Source: Pedosphaera sp. (GTDB taxonomy: Bacteria > Verrucomicrobiota > Verrucomicrobiia > Limisphaerales > AAA164-E04). From it: a stretch of 64,000 nt of DNA. Below are positions 22,935-33,268 of the stretch, one piece after another; the first letter of the stretch is position 1; each line of letters opens with the position of its first letter. The position numbers and the translations under genes were made by a program. The DNA is taken from NCBI GenBank assembly GCA_002690655.1, contig NZFL01000013.1, forward strand, positions 56,203-120,202, given 5' to 3'. The notes below the pieces were generated by a model that saw nothing but the letters and a program-made list of their open reading frames with translations, was not told the DNA's origin and made no database searches.

Positions 22935-24308
22935 ATGAACAAACAATCCTCCGCTTCCCTGGACCATCTGCGATCTGAAGGTGATATCAACTTGTCTCCG
23001 GCCCGGCAGGCTTGGGCAAAAGAAACACTGGATGATGCTACGCGAGAGAAATTAGAGGAAGATGCCTCCGTGTTTTTGCATCAATCTTTGTCTACACCCT
23101 GCCTCAATGTGCTCAAGGGGTGTGAAGGAGTTTATCTGGAAGATATTCAAGGGAACCGGATCATTGATTTTCATGGTAACAATGTGCACCAAGTGGGGTT
23201 CGGTCACCCCAAGGTTGTTGAAGCGGTCAACAAGCAGATGCTGGAGATGCCTTTCTGCACGCGGCGTTACACAAATGACGTATCCATACGGCTTGCCCAG
23301 AAACTGGTTTCTCTCGCATCTGGTGATTTAAACCGAGTACTTTTTGCGCCTGGTGGAACCTCAGCGATTGGGATGGCATTGAAGCTTGCGAGGGTCGCCA
23401 CGGGACGTCATAAAACCATCTCCATGTGGGATTCATTCCATGGTGCTTCATTGGACGCCATTTCCATCGGTGGTGAATCGGTTTTCAGAAACGGAGTGGG
23501 ACCACTCTTGTCGGGGTGTGAACATGTTCCCCCTCCCGACAATAAACATTGTCCTTTCAAATGCGGTCAATCATGCAACCTTTCCTGTGCTGATTACGTC
23601 GAATACGTCCTCGAAAAAGAGGGCGATGTGGCGGCGGTGGTCGCCGAAACAGTGAGATCGACACCGTTTATTCCTCCTGCCGATTACTGGCAACGCATAC
23701 GCAAAGCCTGTGATAAGCATGGAGCCCTTCTCATTCTGGATGAAATTCCTCATTGTCTCGGACGCACGGGAAAGATGTTTACGTTTGAACATTATGGAAT
23801 CGTGCCCGACATGGTGGTGATTGGAAAAGGACTGGGTGGAGGGATCTTCCCTCTGGCGGCCTTGATAGCCAGAGAGGGTTTGAACGATGCCATGCCAGAC
23901 AAGGCTCTTGGTCATTACACCCACGAAAAAAACCCAGTCGCCTGTGCCGCCGCATTGGCAGCCATTGAAGTAATCGAATCGGACCATCTACTCGATAATG
24001 CCGTCAAGATGGGGAATCATGCGGTAGAACGGATGAAACGAATGGCAGATAGATTCTCCATGATTGGCGATGTACGCGGAAAAGGTCTCCTGATGGGGAT
24101 GGAACTGCTCAAAGATCCGGTGACAGCTGAACGAGCCATTGAAGAAGCCGAAGGGGTTATGTATGCGGCTTTGACGAAAGGACTGAACTTCAAGATAACA
24201 ATGGGCAACATCCTCACCTTGACGCCTCCTCTGACAATCAATGAAGCTGAAATGAATGCTGCTTTGGACATCCTTCAGGAAAGTTTGCATGAGGTCTTTG
24301 CTCGCTGA
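22935..24308 (+). CDS. pbfA: PbfA-like (R)-1-hydroxy-2-aminoethylphosphonate ammonia-lyase
   Basis: A class III aminotransferase-fold PLP protein of 457 residues. PbfA eliminates ammonia from (R)-1-hydroxy-2-aminoethylphosphonate to give phosphonoacetaldehyde, widening the substrate range of PhnW pathways. Features are DFHGNNVHQVGFGHP (76-91), FAPGGTSAIGMALK (137-150), SFHGASLDA, LLILDEIPHCLGRTGK with the PLP Asp (269) and VVIGKGLGGG with Lys298. A CPFKCGQSCNLSC segment (206-218) has four Cys at even four-residue spacing. Placement two genes after phnW is the main reason for PbfA over a generic aminotransferase or ornithine-type enzyme. It starts 14 bases after the phosphodiesterase gene and ends the operon. 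Confidence 0.78.
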   Translation: MNKQSSASLDHLRSEGDINLSPARQAWAKETLDDATREKLEEDASVFLHQSLSTPCLNVLKGCEGVYLEDIQGNRIIDFHGNNVHQVGFGHPKVVEAVNKQMLEMPFCTRRYTNDVSIRLAQKLVSLASGDLNRVLFAPGGTSAIGMALKLARVATGRHKTISMWDSFHGASLDAISIGGESVFRNGVGPLLSGCEHVPPPDNKHCPFKCGQSCNLSCADYVEYVLEKEGDVAAVVAETVRSTPFIPPADYWQRIRKACDKHGALLILDEIPHCLGRTGKMFTFEHYGIVPDMVVIGKGLGGGIFPLAALIAREGLNDAMPDKALGHYTHEKNPVACAAALAAIEVIESDHLLDNAVKMGNHAVERMKRMADRFSMIGDVRGKGLLMGMELLKDPVTAERAIEEAEGVMYAALTKGLNFKITMGNILTLTPPLTINEAEMNAALDILQESLHEVFAR

Positions 24309-24374
24309 TGTTTATAGTGGATTGATTTCAAAATCTCCTTGTTGAATCTGCCAATTCCAATTTTAAATGGCATC

Positions 24375-27300
24375 ATGTCATACCGCAAAAGTTCAAAGCG
24401 AACTCAAGGCAGTTGCGTGCTTCAATGGTTTGCTTTGATCCTTCTTTTTGCTGAGTGTGTGTCATTACAGTCAGCAACGGATCTCAGTCCGAATAATCCT
24501 TTTTATGTAAATCAATCGTTTCCGAAGTTGACTACCCCTCAGTGGATTGGGGAAGAGGGTGTCGAAGCCGTGATCATTCTGGCTATTGACGACTTGAGAA
24601 CGCCTGAAAAATTCGAGTTCTATCTCCGGCCTATTCTTGAACGACTGAAACAGATCGATGGCCGTACACCTGTCAGTATCTACTGTAATGCGCTTCAACC
24701 TGATCATCTGCAATTTCAAACTTGGCTGAACGAAGGTTTGTCTCTGGAAGTGCATACCCTGTCTCATCCATGCCCTCTGCTTGCCAAGGGAAATTTTCAA
24801 GGTGCGGTCAACACTGTCATGGGTGGCATCGACTTGCTGAATACCATTCCCGGTAATCGTGCGGTGGCTTACAGGATGCCATGCTGTGATTCCATTAATT
24901 CTCCTAGTCCGAGATTTTACAGCGAAATATTCCCTCAAACCTCCGCACAAGGGAATTTTATTGAAATCGATTCTAGTGTGATGTGTCTTTTTACAAGTGA
25001 TGACAAGGAGTTGCCACGTGAGCTGGTTTTGGATGCAGAAGGCAAGGAACGGTTTACCAAATATGTGCCTTTTCCCTCCTTCAACACGACCATCAAAAAT
25101 TACCCATACCCTTATATTATCAATAATGTCTGCTGGGAATTTCCAGCCTTGGCGCCGAGTGATTGGGAAGCTCAAAACCTGCATGGTGTGAATAATGAGA
25201 TTACGGTGGAGGACTGGAAGCGTGCACTCGACATTGCAGTGATTAAGCAGGGGGTATTTACATGGATCTTCCACCCTCACGGATGGATTCGGAATGATCA
25301 GGTGAATGCGTTTATTGACTACGCTACTGGCACCTATGGGGGACGTATCAAATTCCTGACGTTCAAGGAAGCATCTGATCGTTTGAAAGATAATTTACTG
25401 GATGGACAATCACTTCGGAATGCAGGAGGAAATGATGCAGGTATCCGATTGCTGGATGCCAATGGTGATGGATATCTAGACGTGCTTCTGGGGAATGAAA
25501 ATGAGCGGGCCATGCGCATCTGGCAACCATCCAAACAGGAATATCAAACGGTAGAGTCACCACTGAATGTTGTCACCAAATCGGGTGAAACAACGGGGCT
25601 GAAACACGGAGTATTCTGGGCTAACGGTCCTGTTGCTTTTTTATATCGAACTGAAAATTCCGAAGGGGCATGGGTGCGCTCTGAGAATGGGGTTGAAGAA
25701 AAGGGAAGTTTGATTTCAGAACTGCGCTGCGAAGGGAAACCGGTTCAAACAGTCCTCAAGGGGAGTGGGAATGGAGTGATCGTCTACGATGTGGATGGAG
25801 ATAGTATCGATGAATTGATTGTCGCTTACCCTGATCAACATGGGGTTTTAAAATGGAATCAGAGTCGTCAAACTTGGGAGGAATTGAATTATTCCTGGCC
25901 TGAAGACCTGCACTTGATAGATGATGAAGGGCGGGATGCGGGTGTTCGTTTGGTTGATATCAATGGTGATGATCATGCGGATTTACTCAAGTCAGATGAG
26001 CAAGATTACGTAGCTTACATTTTTATTCCTGAATTAGTTCTTGGTTTTCAAAAAGGTTGGACCCGACTGGTCATGGAAGGTCAGCGAGGCGATGAAGACG
26101 CGATACCGGCTTTTATCCGCTCAGGTCCTCATCGCGATAATGGTGCCTGGTTTGCCGATGGGCATGTCTGGGTTCAAAATGAAGATACGGCGCATTTGCC
26201 TGATTTGGTTCAGCGCAAGTCTTTTGAGGCAATTCTGCTGGGAAATCGCCCCCAACCTAAAGATGTGGACGAAGCTCTGGCAGCGTTCGAATTGGACGAT
26301 TCATTTGAGATCAGGTGCGTGGCCTCGGAGCCTTTGATAGAAGATCCAGTTGCTTTTGAATGGTCAGCTGATGGATTTCTGTGGGTAGCTGAAATGCGTG
26401 ATTATCCGCTGGGTATTGATGCCACTGGCAAGCCCGGAGGAAGAATCAAAAGGTTAAAAGATGTGGATGGGGATGGGGTCTATGAGGAGGCCTCCGTTTT
26501 TCTGGATGGGATACCGTTTCCTTCAGGATTGTATCCATGGGAGAACGGTCTGTGGGTGAGCGCCGCACCGCATGTATTTTTTGCGGCTGATCTGGATGAT
26601 GATGGTCAAGCAGACTTCCGGAGAAATATGTTTTCCGGGTTTGGTGAGGGTAATCAACAGCACCGCGTGAATGGGTTCACCTATGGGCTCGATCACTGGC
26701 TATATGGTGCGAATGGCGACAGTGGTGGTGAAATAAGCTCCTTATGGTCAAATCAAACTGTTAATTTGAGGTATAAAGATTTTCGGTTTCATCCTGGAAC
26801 AGGGCAGTTTGAGGCCATAGAGGGTCAAACGCAATTTGGCCGAAGACGCGATGATTGGGGGAATTGGTTTGGTAATAATAATCCAAACTGGTTGTGGCAT
26901 TATTATTTGCCTGACAGTTACTCTAAGCGGGCCGTTATTCTTGATCTAGGGTCGAATAAAATACAATTGGCAGCCGACCTTGCTTCCAAAAAAATCGACC
27001 AAATTGCTCCCAGTCTGCAAAGATTTAATGACGTCGGTATGCGAGGTCATGTTACATCGGCTTGCAGCCCTACTATCTATCGTGACAACGTGCTCTTTGA
27101 TGATGACCAGCAACATGTTTTTGTCAGTGAACCCGTTCACAATTTGGTGCGCCATTTTCTCTTGAAGCGTGATGGAGTTACTTTCACCGCTGAGCGCCCT
27201 GACCATGAGCAAGCACGTGAGTTCCTTGCGAGTCGCGATCCCTGGTTTCGTCCCACGATGACAAAGACTGGTCCAGACGGTAGCTTGTTCGTTGCTGACA

Positions 27301-29210
27301 TGTATCGATTGGTTATTGAACATACGGAATGGATACCAGATGACGTCGAACAATATCTGAATACACGAGCAGGTAGCAATCGAGGGCGCATTTACGCCAT
27401 TGCGAAAAAAAACAAAACCCCAAATAAAATTCCCAATTTAGCGGATCTAAAGCCATCCGATCTCGTGTATTACCTCAATCATGAAAATAGTTGGGTGAGG
27501 GATACCACTCAGCGTCTCATCATTGAATCTGATCCGAGCGATATAGTTCCAGACCTCAAAGCATTGTTAGAAGAAACAAACAATGCCAAAGCACGCGTTC
27601 ATGTTTTGTGGTTGCTGGGATTGCTGGGGCACATGGGTGATGAGGTTCTGGAAGCCAGTTTCAAGGATGATCACCCTGAAGTGCGTCGAAATGCAGTGGT
27701 CTTAAGTGAATTACATTCGAAATCCAACGTGAATCGCCGTGCGCAATCTGCAGAATCAGTGCTGGAACTGCTGCGTGATCCATCCCCTGCGGTCAGGTTT
27801 CAGGCCATGCTTTCCATCAGTTCTGCATATGAAAATTGGAAAATTGAAAGCATCACTTCTTTCATGCACGAGCATGCTCATCATCCAACCATGCGGCAAG
27901 CGCTCCTGATTGCCGCTTCTCAGTATCTCCGCCCCATGCTGAGTCACGTGATTTCCTGCTCTGAATGCCAGCAAAACAGGATGTTACAACCTTTGATCAA
28001 AGCTGGGATAAACATACACCCTGAATGGATGGAGTCGAAGATCATGCAATGGATGGAATCACGCGTGAACGTTGGGTTCTGGCAGAAACTCGCACCCAAT
28101 GAAGGAGGAATACAGCTCTTATCTCCTCATGAAATCGCATTGTTTCAGAAAGAGCACAAGATGAATGAACTGGATCTTATAAATGGCACGCAGGCACTTT
28201 CCTTGGCTTCTCATTTTCTGAAGAACAGAGGGAAATCGAATTTGTTTGATTCAACTCCAGACATTCGGAATGCCATGCAAGGATTGGCGATGAGTGTGTT
28301 GGCCGGACCTGGAGATTTGAATGCTTCTGAGCCTTTCCATGCATTTCAGTTTTTGTGGATAACGCGAGGTGTCCGAGACTGGGCTCCCTGGATGGAATAT
28401 ATGTTTTCATTTGAAAATGAACTTCCACATGAAACACGGCATGAAATACTGAAAGTCATGGCTTCTGATATGGAGCCGTTCAAGAATAACTTTTCATGGT
28501 ATGGTAAGGTGTGGAATCAATCCACACTTGAAGAGCGTCGTGTATTGTTGTCCATGGCATTGAAAAATCCCGAGACAGCACGGATGTTTCTGACATCTCT
28601 GAAGACCGGCGTTTTTGAAAAGACGCAACAAACATTTGACGATACCAGCATGACTCAGCAAATGGAACTTAGTCTGAAAAGATTACCTGACCCGGAACTG
28701 CACTCTCTGGCCATTGAGGCGATTGAACACAGAAGAACCAGACTTGGGCTATCCAGGACGAAAACAGATTCCATTTCCAAGCGTTTCGGGAACTTGGCCA
28801 GACTCACTCGAGATGCTTCAAGAGGACGCCAATTGTTTGAGCAAAATTGCCAGTTATGTCATCGATTTAAAGCGGTGGGTGCAGATGTAGGGCCCGATTT
28901 AGATTCCTTGAATGATCGTTCAGGTCTGGCGCTTTTAACGGCAATTTTGAATCCTAACGAGGCGATTGAACAAACTTATATTGCCCATGAATTGGAGCTC
29001 GAGGATGGAGCCGAATGGACGGTTTTGATCACTCATGAAACACCCGGCGATTTGCATGTGACCATGACATCAGGTGAAAGGAGGTTCATTGACAAGGCTC
29101 AGGTCCGATCAATCAAAACATCCTCACAATCACTCATGCCAGAGGGGTGGGGTGAGGCTATGAGTAATCAAGACCTGGCTGATTTGATCGGTTATTTGCA
29201 GACGAGGTAG
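24375..29210 (+). CDS. Giant exported fusion: deacetylase-like, FG-GAP, PVC dehydrogenase, HEAT and cytochrome c
   Basis: A 1611-residue secreted protein. In order it has a signal peptide (1-34) and a polysaccharide-deacetylase-like domain (about 60-350) with VIILAIDDLRTPEKF, LSLEVHTLSHPCPLL and VAYRMPCCDS. FG-GAP-like repeats follow (about 365-590: RLLDANGDGYLDVLLG, VYDVDGDSIDELIV, LVDINGDDHADLL). A PVC-type dehydrogenase propeller starts near 638 (FEIRCVASEPLIEDPVAF, LWVAEMRDYPLG, RVNGFTYGLDHWLYGANGD). Then come HEAT-like repeats (about 1020-1450) and a C-terminal c-type cytochrome with haem motif CQLCH (Cys1492-His1496). It is probably a periplasmic or outer-membrane quinone- or cytochrome-linked oxidoreductase acting on a carbohydrate. 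ATG 24375 is used rather than TTG 24339. The deacetylase-like head on a PVC dehydrogenase is the unusual element. Confidence 0.85.
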   Translation: MSYRKSSKRTQGSCVLQWFALILLFAECVSLQSATDLSPNNPFYVNQSFPKLTTPQWIGEEGVEAVIILAIDDLRTPEKFEFYLRPILERLKQIDGRTPVSIYCNALQPDHLQFQTWLNEGLSLEVHTLSHPCPLLAKGNFQGAVNTVMGGIDLLNTIPGNRAVAYRMPCCDSINSPSPRFYSEIFPQTSAQGNFIEIDSSVMCLFTSDDKELPRELVLDAEGKERFTKYVPFPSFNTTIKNYPYPYIINNVCWEFPALAPSDWEAQNLHGVNNEITVEDWKRALDIAVIKQGVFTWIFHPHGWIRNDQVNAFIDYATGTYGGRIKFLTFKEASDRLKDNLLDGQSLRNAGGNDAGIRLLDANGDGYLDVLLGNENERAMRIWQPSKQEYQTVESPLNVVTKSGETTGLKHGVFWANGPVAFLYRTENSEGAWVRSENGVEEKGSLISELRCEGKPVQTVLKGSGNGVIVYDVDGDSIDELIVAYPDQHGVLKWNQSRQTWEELNYSWPEDLHLIDDEGRDAGVRLVDINGDDHADLLKSDEQDYVAYIFIPELVLGFQKGWTRLVMEGQRGDEDAIPAFIRSGPHRDNGAWFADGHVWVQNEDTAHLPDLVQRKSFEAILLGNRPQPKDVDEALAAFELDDSFEIRCVASEPLIEDPVAFEWSADGFLWVAEMRDYPLGIDATGKPGGRIKRLKDVDGDGVYEEASVFLDGIPFPSGLYPWENGLWVSAAPHVFFAADLDDDGQADFRRNMFSGFGEGNQQHRVNGFTYGLDHWLYGANGDSGGEISSLWSNQTVNLRYKDFRFHPGTGQFEAIEGQTQFGRRRDDWGNWFGNNNPNWLWHYYLPDSYSKRAVILDLGSNKIQLAADLASKKIDQIAPSLQRFNDVGMRGHVTSACSPTIYRDNVLFDDDQQHVFVSEPVHNLVRHFLLKRDGVTFTAERPDHEQAREFLASRDPWFRPTMTKTGPDGSLFVADMYRLVIEHTEWIPDDVEQYLNTRAGSNRGRIYAIAKKNKTPNKIPNLADLKPSDLVYYLNHENSWVRDTTQRLIIESDPSDIVPDLKALLEETNNAKARVHVLWLLGLLGHMGDEVLEASFKDDHPEVRRNAVVLSELHSKSNVNRRAQSAESVLELLRDPSPAVRFQAMLSISSAYENWKIESITSFMHEHAHHPTMRQALLIAASQYLRPMLSHVISCSECQQNRMLQPLIKAGINIHPEWMESKIMQWMESRVNVGFWQKLAPNEGGIQLLSPHEIALFQKEHKMNELDLINGTQALSLASHFLKNRGKSNLFDSTPDIRNAMQGLAMSVLAGPGDLNASEPFHAFQFLWITRGVRDWAPWMEYMFSFENELPHETRHEILKVMASDMEPFKNNFSWYGKVWNQSTLEERRVLLSMALKNPETARMFLTSLKTGVFEKTQQTFDDTSMTQQMELSLKRLPDPELHSLAIEAIEHRRTRLGLSRTKTDSISKRFGNLARLTRDASRGRQLFEQNCQLCHRFKAVGADVGPDLDSLNDRSGLALLTAILNPNEAIEQTYIAHELELEDGAEWTVLITHETPGDLHVTMTSGERRFIDKAQVRSIKTSSQSLMPEGWGEAMSNQDLADLIGYLQTR

Positions 29211-29533
29211 AATGGATGAGTCTATGGATATTAATTCATAATCATCATAAATGGTCTGCGACGAGCCTTCATACCAATAAAATCAAGTTTTCCATGTGAA
29301 GATCAAGCACTGCTGTTTGTTGTTATGAGATTGCGATCATTCTTAAAAGGTTTTATTTACTCTCGTTTTATATCGGCTCGGCAATTTTTGAATTTTCCCC
29401 TGCACAAGGTTTACCGTAAGAAAATATCGCCTCAGTATTTCGACGCTGATTTCTTCGCGGTTATCTTTTACTGATTCAGGAGAAAGTAGCCAGAGTTTGG
29501 GTGTAAGGCATAAACAACTCTCCCCGACCTCGA
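29211..29533. other. Convergent intergenic region without recognised features
   Basis: About 320 bases between the stop codons of two convergent giant genes. No hairpin with a T-tract, RNA gene or plausible coding frame was seen. A minus-strand open frame at 29343-29609 overlaps the end of the next gene and looks like chance. Confidence 0.4.
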
Positions 29534-32500
29534 TCATGGCGAGACGGTGATAAGGATTTCTTTTTGTCCTTTCTGGATCTTCATTACCTGAATATCGCCT
29601 GTTGGCCATCTAACCTCCAGTGCTGCCGGTGACGCATCAAAACCGAAGACCTGACGGTTCGGTGTCTGGGACCAATAGCCGTCGCCAAGTCTCCACTCGC
29701 GTGTCGGTCCTTTGCTTCCGTTTTCATAAATCAGTCTCCCCTTTGCCCCAATGGCTTGTAAATTGCCGGCTGGCCCTTTCAACCGGACTGCCAAACCTAC
29801 TTTTTGTTCCAGATTGCGGTAGAGCTTTGTGGGGCCGCTGTGTTGGGTTGCGATGAAATCAGCGCGGCCATCATGGTCAAAATCAGCGACAGCCAATCCT
29901 CTGCCTTCTCCGCGAATGGCAATCCCGCTTGATGCAGGCAGGGAAGCAGTAAAGGTTCCGTCCCCGTTTCCAAAAAGTAGCAACCCCATGCCAGCATCCT
30001 GTCGGCTATCGAGTGCGTTGACTCCAAAAAAGTTTTGCGAACCTACTAAATCTTCCATACCATCATTGTTGAAATCACCGATACCTATCCCAAACAAAGG
30101 AGAGATTTGTGCTTCGTCAGGTAAAGGGATTGCCTTCCATGTAGATTCCAGATTTAAAAAAACGATGGACTCAAAGCATCGGGCCTCCAGAAACTGAAAC
30201 TCACCGGGTATTGTCTGCAATGCTTCCTCCATTGAGGCATGGGCAAAAGTCTGAAATGTTTTAAATGCTCGGTTCAGCCAGGGCAATGAGGCAGAAAGCG
30301 TCCCCCAATCTCTGGACGGCACAAATGCAGCTCGGTCCTGATCCCAATGAGATTCCACTGATGGGTAGCCTCCCTGTCCTGATGCCGCTCCATAATAGAT
30401 CCGCAATGGTTGGAAGCTGGAATCTCCCCGCTCATGATTGCGCCCCCAATTGCCGGCTACCAAATCCAATCGGCCATCCTGATTGGCATCCATGGCCGTC
30501 AAACTCGTCCACCAGCCCCGCAATTTGTTCAAGGAATTAAAAGATATTTTCGATGCGAGGGAATCGCTCCAATGAACTTCTTTGTTTACTTCAACGAACT
30601 GTCCTCCCTGATTTTCAAATAAATACAGCGGACCCCAGTCGCAGGCCAGCATGAGATCTGGTAAAGGATCACCAGTGAGATCAGAAAAAATAGCAGCGCT
30701 GACCATTCCAACATTCTTGAATGGCTGACTCGATTCTAACGCAGGTACGAATTTGCCGTTATGATTTCGATAAAGTAATGATTTGGGGGCTTCAGGAAAT
30801 CGCCCAGATTGAACCCGGCCACCGACAAATAAATCAAGATCTCCATCTCCGTCCCAGTCTGCCATGGTCATTGGCCCCGTGCTGGAACCTTCACTATTGG
30901 TGATTGTCTCCATTTTTCCGGTCACCATGGAAAAATGATTGAACACCGGTAATTCCGTTTGAAATGATTCATATGCCGACTGGCCCAACAGGAGGGCCAT
31001 GTCTTTCGAATCAGGCCGCCAAGCGATGATGGAAGTTTGGTCTCTGGGAAGCTCAGCTTCAAATGCCTTTGCTCGCTGCCTAACAAAACGCAGACCTTGC
31101 TCATTGCGGTAGACCCCAAGTTTTCCTTTCTTTCCTCCGCCAATGAAGAGGTCTTCCCAGCCATCCTGATTGAAATCGAACCAAGCAAGCCCAGGCCCAA
31201 GACTGCTCAGCTTGCGGGGGAGCATGGGTTGCCTCATGAAATCATCATAGGGCTGATCTGAATGACGATGGTTTAATCGTTCCGAAACATCCTCAAACAA
31301 GGTTTTTATCCGGGGTTCAGGAGCTTTCGCGGCAATATGTGGATTCGCTTTCTTGCTCTCATGGAAAACGTAAAGCCGGTTTGCCGACATATTTTCATAA
31401 AGGTCGCGCCTTCCATTTCGCCAATTGATTTCAACGGTTACAGTATCGCTTTCCTTTTGAACCGCAAAGGAACGGACCGCCTGATCTCCCGAAAGGTATC
31501 TTCCTCCTGATATGATAGACTGAGTCTGTATCGGTAGCCCCGGTGCATTGACTTTGATCAATCCCCCAATACCGGCGGTGTTTTGTCTGTTGCCTTTCAA
31601 CTGGACACGCACTCGCGGGTTACTTGAATCATTTCTGTAAAGCAGTGCCTGGGCATTCAGACAATTAATGGCAATATCAAGGTCACCATCATTATCCAGA
31701 TCCGCCAGTACCATACCGTGAGATACCTGAGTGGAATTAAAGCCCCATGCAGCGCTGTTGTCTTCGAATTGAGCATTACCCATGTTTTTGAACGCGATAT
31801 TAGGAGTGTTCAGCACAGGGAAACGGCTGCGCATTGCCAGTTTTTGAGCGTGTGTATAATTGCCTGCTTGGATCATTGCATCCAGATCTCGGGAGACATC
31901 CGCATTCTGTGCATCACGCCAATGGCCCGTTGTGATCAGTAGATCTTCATATCCATCCAGATCTACGTCCAGAAATACCGGGCACCATGACCAATCAGAT
32001 GCTTCCACTCCACTGTAACGAGCTGTTTCACTGAAAGTTTGGTTGTTTCGTTGGATGAATAATGTGTTTCGAGGCGATTGTGGTCTTGCCAGCAAGGTAT
32101 CGCGGTATTGTGCAAATGCCATGCCATCCATCACTTGAACCATTCTTCGCAAATGTGAACGGCTGAGCATATCCACTACAAATAAATCCGATAAACCATC
32201 ACGATTGATATCGGAAAAATCCAGGCCCATTGAAAAGAGGCTCGTCTGCCGGATTCGATTATCATCCACGGCCTTGAATCGACCGTCTCCCAAGTTGATC
32301 CAAATGCGATCCGGCGATTGGAAATCATTGCAAACATAAAGATCTGGAGCCAAGTCTCCGTTGAAATCGTAAAACATGGCCGAAAGTCCCCAGTCGTAGG
32401 GCGTTTCGACAGGGTTTTCATTTGTATCCAGAAAGTGGCCTTCTTGCCAGTTGACGGGTTCGAACTGACCCCTTCCGGAGTTGAGAAACAATTGATCGGG

Positions 32501-33268
32501 TTCACCGTTTTCCAAAACACCTTGTGAGCGATTAAATGTAAACCTCCCTTTGATATCAGGACTATCGGCAGATTTTCCGTTGTAAGAAAGGAGTCGATAT
32601 TCTCCGTTGACCAACCTCACGTCAAACTGTCCATTCGGCAAATCTCGCATGGTGTCGTTGCGGTAATTGACCACATAAAGATCCAGCCAACCATTCCCGT
32701 CCACATCAGCCAGCGTCATGGAAGCACTTCCTCTTGTGCTTGCCAGGCCCCACTGTTTTGTGGCTTCGATGAAAGAGCCTTTTCCCTCATTCAGGAAGAG
32801 GCGTACGCCTTTTTGATGGCCAGTCACCAGCAAATCCAGAGAACCGTCGCCATTCACATCTGCAAACACAGCGCCAGTAGAAGATTGATCTTTGCAGAGG
32901 ATAGCATCAGCAATAGCAGATTCTTTAAATATCCAATTTCCGTGATTGAGAAAAAGCATATTGGGTCGATCCAGTCCGCAGAAGTATAAATCACAAAGGC
33001 CGTCTCCGTTGGCATCTCCAGCGGCAACGCCAGACCCATTCAGCAGAATTTGATTTCGAAGGCCTCGATCTGCCACTAATGAATTCGTGAAATCCAATCC
33101 AGTTCGCCCACTTTCAATCAGGCTGAATCCCTGAGAATCACCGGACACAGCACTTGCTGAAAGCGATCTGAAACCATCGCCTTCTTCCCAGGATTGTGAA
33201 GACAATTGAAAGGCAATGGAAACGCATCCAAGCATAAAAAGAATACTGCGCCGGGGTGTGTTAAACAT
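29534..33268 (-). CDS. Exported FG-GAP/VCBS protein with two ASPIC/UnbV domains
   Basis: A 1244-residue protein with a signal peptide (MFNTPRRSILFMLGCVSIAF, cleaved near SSQ). It has many FG-GAP/VCBS repeats marked by DxNxDGxxDLxV calcium-binding loops (for example DANGDGLCDLYF, DVNGDGSLDLLV, DLDNDGDLDIAI). An ASPIC/UnbV domain lies in the middle (about 545-640: RVQLKGNRQNTAGIGGLI, SGGRYLSGDQAVRSF) and a second at the C-terminus (about 1150-1240: RLKGPAGNLQAIGAKGR, RLGDGYWSQ, LEVRWPTGD). It is predicted to form two consecutive integrin-like propellers outside the cell. No enzymatic motif was seen; a role in binding extracellular polymers or partners is plausible. It is divergent from another UnbV protein at 33373. 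Confidence 0.88.
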   Translation of the reverse strand: MFNTPRRSILFMLGCVSIAFQLSSQSWEEGDGFRSLSASAVSGDSQGFSLIESGRTGLDFTNSLVADRGLRNQILLNGSGVAAGDANGDGLCDLYFCGLDRPNMLFLNHGNWIFKESAIADAILCKDQSSTGAVFADVNGDGSLDLLVTGHQKGVRLFLNEGKGSFIEATKQWGLASTRGSASMTLADVDGNGWLDLYVVNYRNDTMRDLPNGQFDVRLVNGEYRLLSYNGKSADSPDIKGRFTFNRSQGVLENGEPDQLFLNSGRGQFEPVNWQEGHFLDTNENPVETPYDWGLSAMFYDFNGDLAPDLYVCNDFQSPDRIWINLGDGRFKAVDDNRIRQTSLFSMGLDFSDINRDGLSDLFVVDMLSRSHLRRMVQVMDGMAFAQYRDTLLARPQSPRNTLFIQRNNQTFSETARYSGVEASDWSWCPVFLDVDLDGYEDLLITTGHWRDAQNADVSRDLDAMIQAGNYTHAQKLAMRSRFPVLNTPNIAFKNMGNAQFEDNSAAWGFNSTQVSHGMVLADLDNDGDLDIAINCLNAQALLYRNDSSNPRVRVQLKGNRQNTAGIGGLIKVNAPGLPIQTQSIISGGRYLSGDQAVRSFAVQKESDTVTVEINWRNGRRDLYENMSANRLYVFHESKKANPHIAAKAPEPRIKTLFEDVSERLNHRHSDQPYDDFMRQPMLPRKLSSLGPGLAWFDFNQDGWEDLFIGGGKKGKLGVYRNEQGLRFVRQRAKAFEAELPRDQTSIIAWRPDSKDMALLLGQSAYESFQTELPVFNHFSMVTGKMETITNSEGSSTGPMTMADWDGDGDLDLFVGGRVQSGRFPEAPKSLLYRNHNGKFVPALESSQPFKNVGMVSAAIFSDLTGDPLPDLMLACDWGPLYLFENQGGQFVEVNKEVHWSDSLASKISFNSLNKLRGWWTSLTAMDANQDGRLDLVAGNWGRNHERGDSSFQPLRIYYGAASGQGGYPSVESHWDQDRAAFVPSRDWGTLSASLPWLNRAFKTFQTFAHASMEEALQTIPGEFQFLEARCFESIVFLNLESTWKAIPLPDEAQISPLFGIGIGDFNNDGMEDLVGSQNFFGVNALDSRQDAGMGLLLFGNGDGTFTASLPASSGIAIRGEGRGLAVADFDHDGRADFIATQHSGPTKLYRNLEQKVGLAVRLKGPAGNLQAIGAKGRLIYENGSKGPTREWRLGDGYWSQTPNRQVFGFDASPAALEVRWPTGDIQVMKIQKGQKEILITVSP

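Noticed and set aside
24471..25280. 269-residue open frame on the minus strand
   Set aside because: It is fully antisense to the deacetylase-like domain, with His/Arg-rich unprotein-like composition and no start signal.
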